A DNA stretch of 17,235 bases from Planctomycetota bacterium (GTDB taxonomy: Bacteria > Planctomycetota > Planctomycetia > Pirellulales > Pirellulaceae): assembly GCA_026692885.1 (NCBI GenBank), contig JAPLNJ010000572.1, positions 1 through 17,235 of the forward strand. The letters are read 5' to 3'. Shown here piece by piece: positions 15,234-17,235 of this stretch (positions are counted from its first letter, which is position 1; each line of letters begins with the position of its first letter). The position numbers were made by a program, and so were the translations under genes. The notes beneath the pieces are model-generated. The model made no database searches, was not told where the DNA came from, and saw nothing but the letters and a program-made list of their open reading frames with translations.

Positions 15234-15306
15234 GTGAGCGGAATGGCGCTAGCCACCGGTCGCCCGGATTGGCCGCAGTACCGGCGGCTAGCGCCGTGCC
15301 GCTCAC
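15234..15306. repeat. Large imperfect palindrome between ECF and kinase genes
   Basis: Arms 15234-15260 and 15280-15306 (27 nt each) pair at 24 positions: GTGAGCGG, then GGCGCTAGCC, then CCGGT, with a 19-nt loop. It begins 27 nt after the ECF stop codon, so in RNA it could terminate or attenuate ECF transcription, or protect its 3' end. I associate this palindrome type with planctomycete intergenic repeats. Confidence 0.75.
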
Positions 15307-15332
15307 CTGTCACCTGACAGTTATTTCTCCTG

Positions 15333-15932
15333 TCAAGCCGGAGTTGCGTCCAGCAGTCGGCGCAGCCGTCGAAACACTCGCGATTTCGCCTGATGGACCG
15401 CGGCGACGCCCACGCCGAGACTGGCCGCTACCTCCGCAGGCTTGTGGCCGAGCATCGCGACGCGACAGAACATGTCCCAGGTTCGTTCTTCAAACTCGTT
15501 CTGCACCAGGCGAATGGCGCGCCGAACCAGCAAGACATGGTCGGCCTGATCCGCACGCAAGGCCCCGTCTGCCGGCTCTTGAGGGATTCCGGAGAGTCGT
15601 TCATACGCTCCGGTGCCGCCCTGGGCGGTCGGCTCCTCGCACCGCCGACGATAGAAATCCCGGACCTTGTTCCGCGTGATCGTGAACAGCCACGCGCGAA
15701 AACCGCCGTGACCTTCCTCGCGACGAAAGTCCGCGACGTGGGTCGCCACGGCACAGAATACCTCCTGAACAACGTCCTTGGCGTCTGCGGCCTGCAACTG
15801 CGAGCGCCGGCACCAACGGTAAACCAACGGCCCATACAACTCGACCATCCGTTGCCAGGCACGGCCGTCCAACGCCTTGACGCTGTCCAGCAGGCTGGCA
15901 GATGTCGTGGTCGAGAGGCTATTGGAATCCAT
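15333..15932 (-). CDS. ECF-type RNA polymerase sigma factor
   Basis: The 199-residue product has the two-domain layout of ECF sigma factors. Region 2 is at about residues 25-95: WQRMVELYGPLVYRWCRRS, then DAKDVVQEVFCAVA for core binding, and FRAWLFTITRNKVRDFYRR for -10 recognition. Region 4 is at about 140-195, ending in the helix-turn-helix MLGHKPAEVAASLGVGVAAV followed by HQAKSRVFRRLRRLL for -35 recognition. Length is normal. The ATG at 15932 has GAGGGG about 7 nt upstream; a GTG at 15974 would add 14 unlikely residues. The Ser/Thr kinase follows 218 nt downstream on the same strand. Several planctomycete ECF groups are encoded with such kinases and are thought to be activated by phosphorylation rather than by a classical anti-sigma factor. 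Here the kinase also carries a zinc-finger-like N-terminus that could bind the sigma factor directly. Confidence 0.92.
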   Translation of the reverse strand: MDSNSLSTTTSASLLDSVKALDGRAWQRMVELYGPLVYRWCRRSQLQAADAKDVVQEVFCAVATHVADFRREEGHGGFRAWLFTITRNKVRDFYRRRCEEPTAQGGTGAYERLSGIPQEPADGALRADQADHVLLVRRAIRLVQNEFEERTWDMFCRVAMLGHKPAEVAASLGVGVAAVHQAKSRVFRRLRRLLDATPA

Positions 15933-15956
15933 CGGGAATCCCCTCGCAGAAGGGTA

Positions 15957-16050
15957 ACATTCTCGCACCGGCACGCCGGGACGTACTGCGGCAAGCCCTC
16001 CTCAATCGCCAAGCCGCTCAAGTGGCAGCGGTTGTTAGCGGTCGTCCGAC
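15957..16050 (-). pseudogene. Fragment of a second TIGR03032 gene
   Basis: A minus-strand frame reads TTANNRCHLSGLAIEEGLPQ and YVPACRC. It aligns with RCHLNGLAVRDGRVRYVTAL in the TIGR03032 gene at 10662-12055. Only about 25 residues remain, with no start, lying just before the ECF ribosome site and next to the compound inverted repeat. Confidence 0.5.
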
Positions 16051-16077
16051 CGTCCGCACCAAAGGTGCGTAATTCGA

Positions 16078-16350
16078 TAGCCCAGGGCAGAGCGTAGCGG
16101 CGTTAGCCGCGTAGCGCCGCCCTGGGTTAGGAGAGTATCAGGAACGCCAGCCCTGAAGGGGCGAAACAAGCCAGCGTAGCACAACCGCGCCACAATCCTT
16201 TGTCAAGAACTACGTCCATCTTGTTTGAAGACGAACGATAGCGTGGGATGAACCGATTTGTTTCGCCCTTACAGGGCTACCGTAATAGATCGATCCAGTA
16301 CCCCGGGCGGCGCTCCGCGGCTATCGCCGCTACGCTCTGCCCTGGGCTGA
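16078..16350. repeat. Compound inverted repeat, MITE-like
   Basis: Outer arms 16078-16129 and 16299-16350 (52 nt) are reverse complements at about 47 positions. Inner arms 16149-16169 and 16258-16278 (21 nt) match at 19. The gaps between outer and inner arms are 19 and 20 nt and are not alike. Each outer arm is itself partly palindromic (CCCAGGGC ... GCCCTGGG). No transposase or clear target duplication is visible. It could be a small non-autonomous element or two copies of an interspersed repeat in opposite orientation. Confidence 0.7.
16178..16206 (-). promoter_or_regulatory. Candidate promoter inside the compound repeat
   Basis: A perfect TTGACA (16201-16206, minus strand) is followed 17 nt later by TGTGCT (16178-16183), and TACGCT lies 5 nt further. 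It points toward the ECF gene, about 245 nt away. It could drive the ECF gene or be left over from the lost TIGR03032 copy. Confidence 0.35.
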
Positions 16351-16444
16351 TTTGTTAATGCCCCTTTGGGGCGGAAGAGTTGTGTATAACGACGAGGGGC
16401 AAGCCGGGGGCATTCACCAGAGTTGAATTCGACGGAGTCCTGTA

Positions 16445-16466
16445 CGACGGCTCTCCGAAGCCGTCG
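16445..16466. terminator. Hairpin, 8-bp stem
   Basis: CGACGGCT pairs perfectly with AGCCGTCG around a 6-nt loop. It lies about 90 nt past the stop of the MBL-fold gene on the minus strand. No T-tract follows; it may be a terminator or an interspersed palindrome. Confidence 0.4.
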
Positions 16467-16474
16467 AGATGCCT

Positions 16475-16494
16475 GACGGGCTCGGAGGCCCGTC
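16475..16494. terminator. Hairpin, 7-bp stem
   Basis: GACGGGC pairs perfectly with GCCCGTC around a 6-nt loop, 8 nt from the previous hairpin. The two loops (CTCCGA and TCGGAG) are exact reverse complements, so the hairpins may be related copies able to pair loop to loop. Confidence 0.4.
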
Positions 16495-16557
16495 GTGCGA
16501 ACTGCGGTGCATCCACCGTCTCGCACCACGGGTGACATCTCCTGGAATCACGCAACT

Positions 16558-17235
16558 CTATTTACACGGCAGCGTTTCAAACTCGAACTTCGCTCCCACG
16601 TGACACGGTAAACACCGTCCTGGGAACGCATTCCACAAGGCTACCGTTGCCGGCAGGCCCGTGCAGTGTGCGGGTATCAGTTGCTGCACGCCAAGCTGCC
16701 GAAATTCCTCGATCGTCCGTGCGATCCGCAGGGGAGAGGCATCGGCGAGGTGCATGCCGCCGAGGACGGCCCTGATGGGACTATCTCGCGTCAACTGGCG
16801 GATGTAGCGCAGCGTGTTGATCACTCCCGAGTGCGCGCAACCCAGGAGCACGACGGTCCCTTCCGTCGTGTCGAGGAAAACCGACTGGTCGTCTTCCAAA
16901 GGGTCCGCTTTCGTACACCCTGGGTCCAGAAAGAACGGCCCGCCGGTGTCCTCGAAATCTGTGAGACGGGGAACAGGGCCGGTTACCGTCAGCCCCTCGC
17001 ACACCACGGTCGGCCGGTCGGTGGCCCTGAGTCGGTGGTGTGGTTCCCCGATGGCCTTTTTCGCCATGTGAGACATCCCAATCTCGCGCGCCGAGCCGTC
17101 GGGTTCGTGGATGTACTTTGGCGCAGAGGCGGCTGGATGGGCGTAAATCACTACCGACTGGTTCATCCGTAGTGCGTCAACGACGCCACCGGTGTGGTCG
17201 TAGTGCCCATGGCTGAGGACGAGCGCATCGATTTG
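16558..17235 (-). CDS. MBL-fold metallohydrolase, N-terminus beyond the window
   Basis: The visible 225 residues begin inside the gene, which runs off the right edge. SHGHYDHTGG at about visible residues 8-17 is the metal-binding HxHxDH motif of metallo-beta-lactamase-fold enzymes. The later metal ligands fit LLGCAHSGVINTL and LIPAHCTG. The arrangement, with GGMHLADAS and a C-terminal CHVGAKFEF, resembles the subgroup annotated as dihydropterin-aminobenzene-phosphate synthase-like (from methanopterin biosynthesis). In bacteria most such proteins have no proven substrate, so I do not claim that reaction. No signal peptide can be judged. The gene ends at TAG (16558-16560). Its neighbours give no hint of pathway. 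Confidence 0.85.
   Translation of the reverse strand, partial: QIDALVLSHGHYDHTGGVVDALRMNQSVVIYAHPAASAPKYIHEPDGSAREIGMSHMAKKAIGEPHHRLRATDRPTVVCEGLTVTGPVPRLTDFEDTGGPFFLDPGCTKADPLEDDQSVFLDTTEGTVVLLGCAHSGVINTLRYIRQLTRDSPIRAVLGGMHLADASPLRIARTIEEFRQLGVQQLIPAHCTGLPATVALWNAFPGRCLPCHVGAKFEFETLPCK

Larger units (their letters stand above)
16351..16557. other. Spacer with hairpins downstream of the MBL-fold gene
   Basis: No gene is recognised between the compound repeat and the stop codon of the MBL-fold gene. It contains a small CCCC-TTT-GGGG palindrome at 16361-16371 and two hairpins, listed separately. Short open frames here look like chance. Confidence 0.4.

Noticed and set aside
16078..16350. Insertion sequence
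   Set aside because: No transposase frame, no terminal target duplication seen; called a repeat instead.

Overview
The window looks like accessory DNA of a GC-rich planctomycete, probably of the Pirellulales type. The evidence is the protein families present: a DUF1559 pseudopilin-like protein with the H-x-DG tail, a surface protein with a LEPR-XLL leader, an ECF sigma factor next to a Ser/Thr kinase carrying a WD40 propeller, a TIGR03032 protein, a DUF5678 protein beside a retropepsin-like fragment, and several repeat types of the kind seen between genes in this phylum. No rRNA, tRNA, CRISPR array, transposase or phage gene was recognised.

Layout. 1-3400: a half-length HU-like gene, a DUF2784 membrane protein, a secreted GH10 xylanase with an N-terminal carbohydrate-binding-like domain, and a small planctomycete-type hypothetical gene, all on the minus strand. 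3690-5480: the start of a PQQ-propeller gene (plus strand) runs into the end of a secreted alpha-toroid-like protein (minus strand). 5748-7007: a remnant-rich block on the minus strand with a DUF1559 gene lacking its middle, a piece of a TatD-type hydrolase, a piece of a retropepsin-like protein, and an intact DUF5678 gene. 7116-7664: a class I methyltransferase (plus). 7922-10480: a large beta-helix surface protein (minus). 10662-15932: three minus-strand signalling genes, ECF sigma factor, then membrane Ser/Thr kinase with WD40 propeller, then TIGR03032 protein. 15933-16557: a TIGR03032 remnant and a 273-bp compound inverted repeat. 16558-17235: an MBL-fold hydrolase running off the end.

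How it fits together. The ECF, kinase and propeller set looks like a one-locus signalling unit: a membrane kinase with a zinc-finger-like N-terminus and a propeller beyond the membrane, encoded behind its likely partner sigma factor. The TIGR03032 gene downstream carries a copy of the kinase gene's promoter, 5' UTR and first codons, so both may be controlled together.

The most striking feature is decay. The kinase gene has a 7-bp tandem duplication and a one-base loss that together restore frame but leave a TGA between them. The TIGR03032 gene is split by a 27-bp tandem repeat and a frameshift. At least six other genes survive only as pieces. All conclusions come from reading the sequence by eye; no database search was run.
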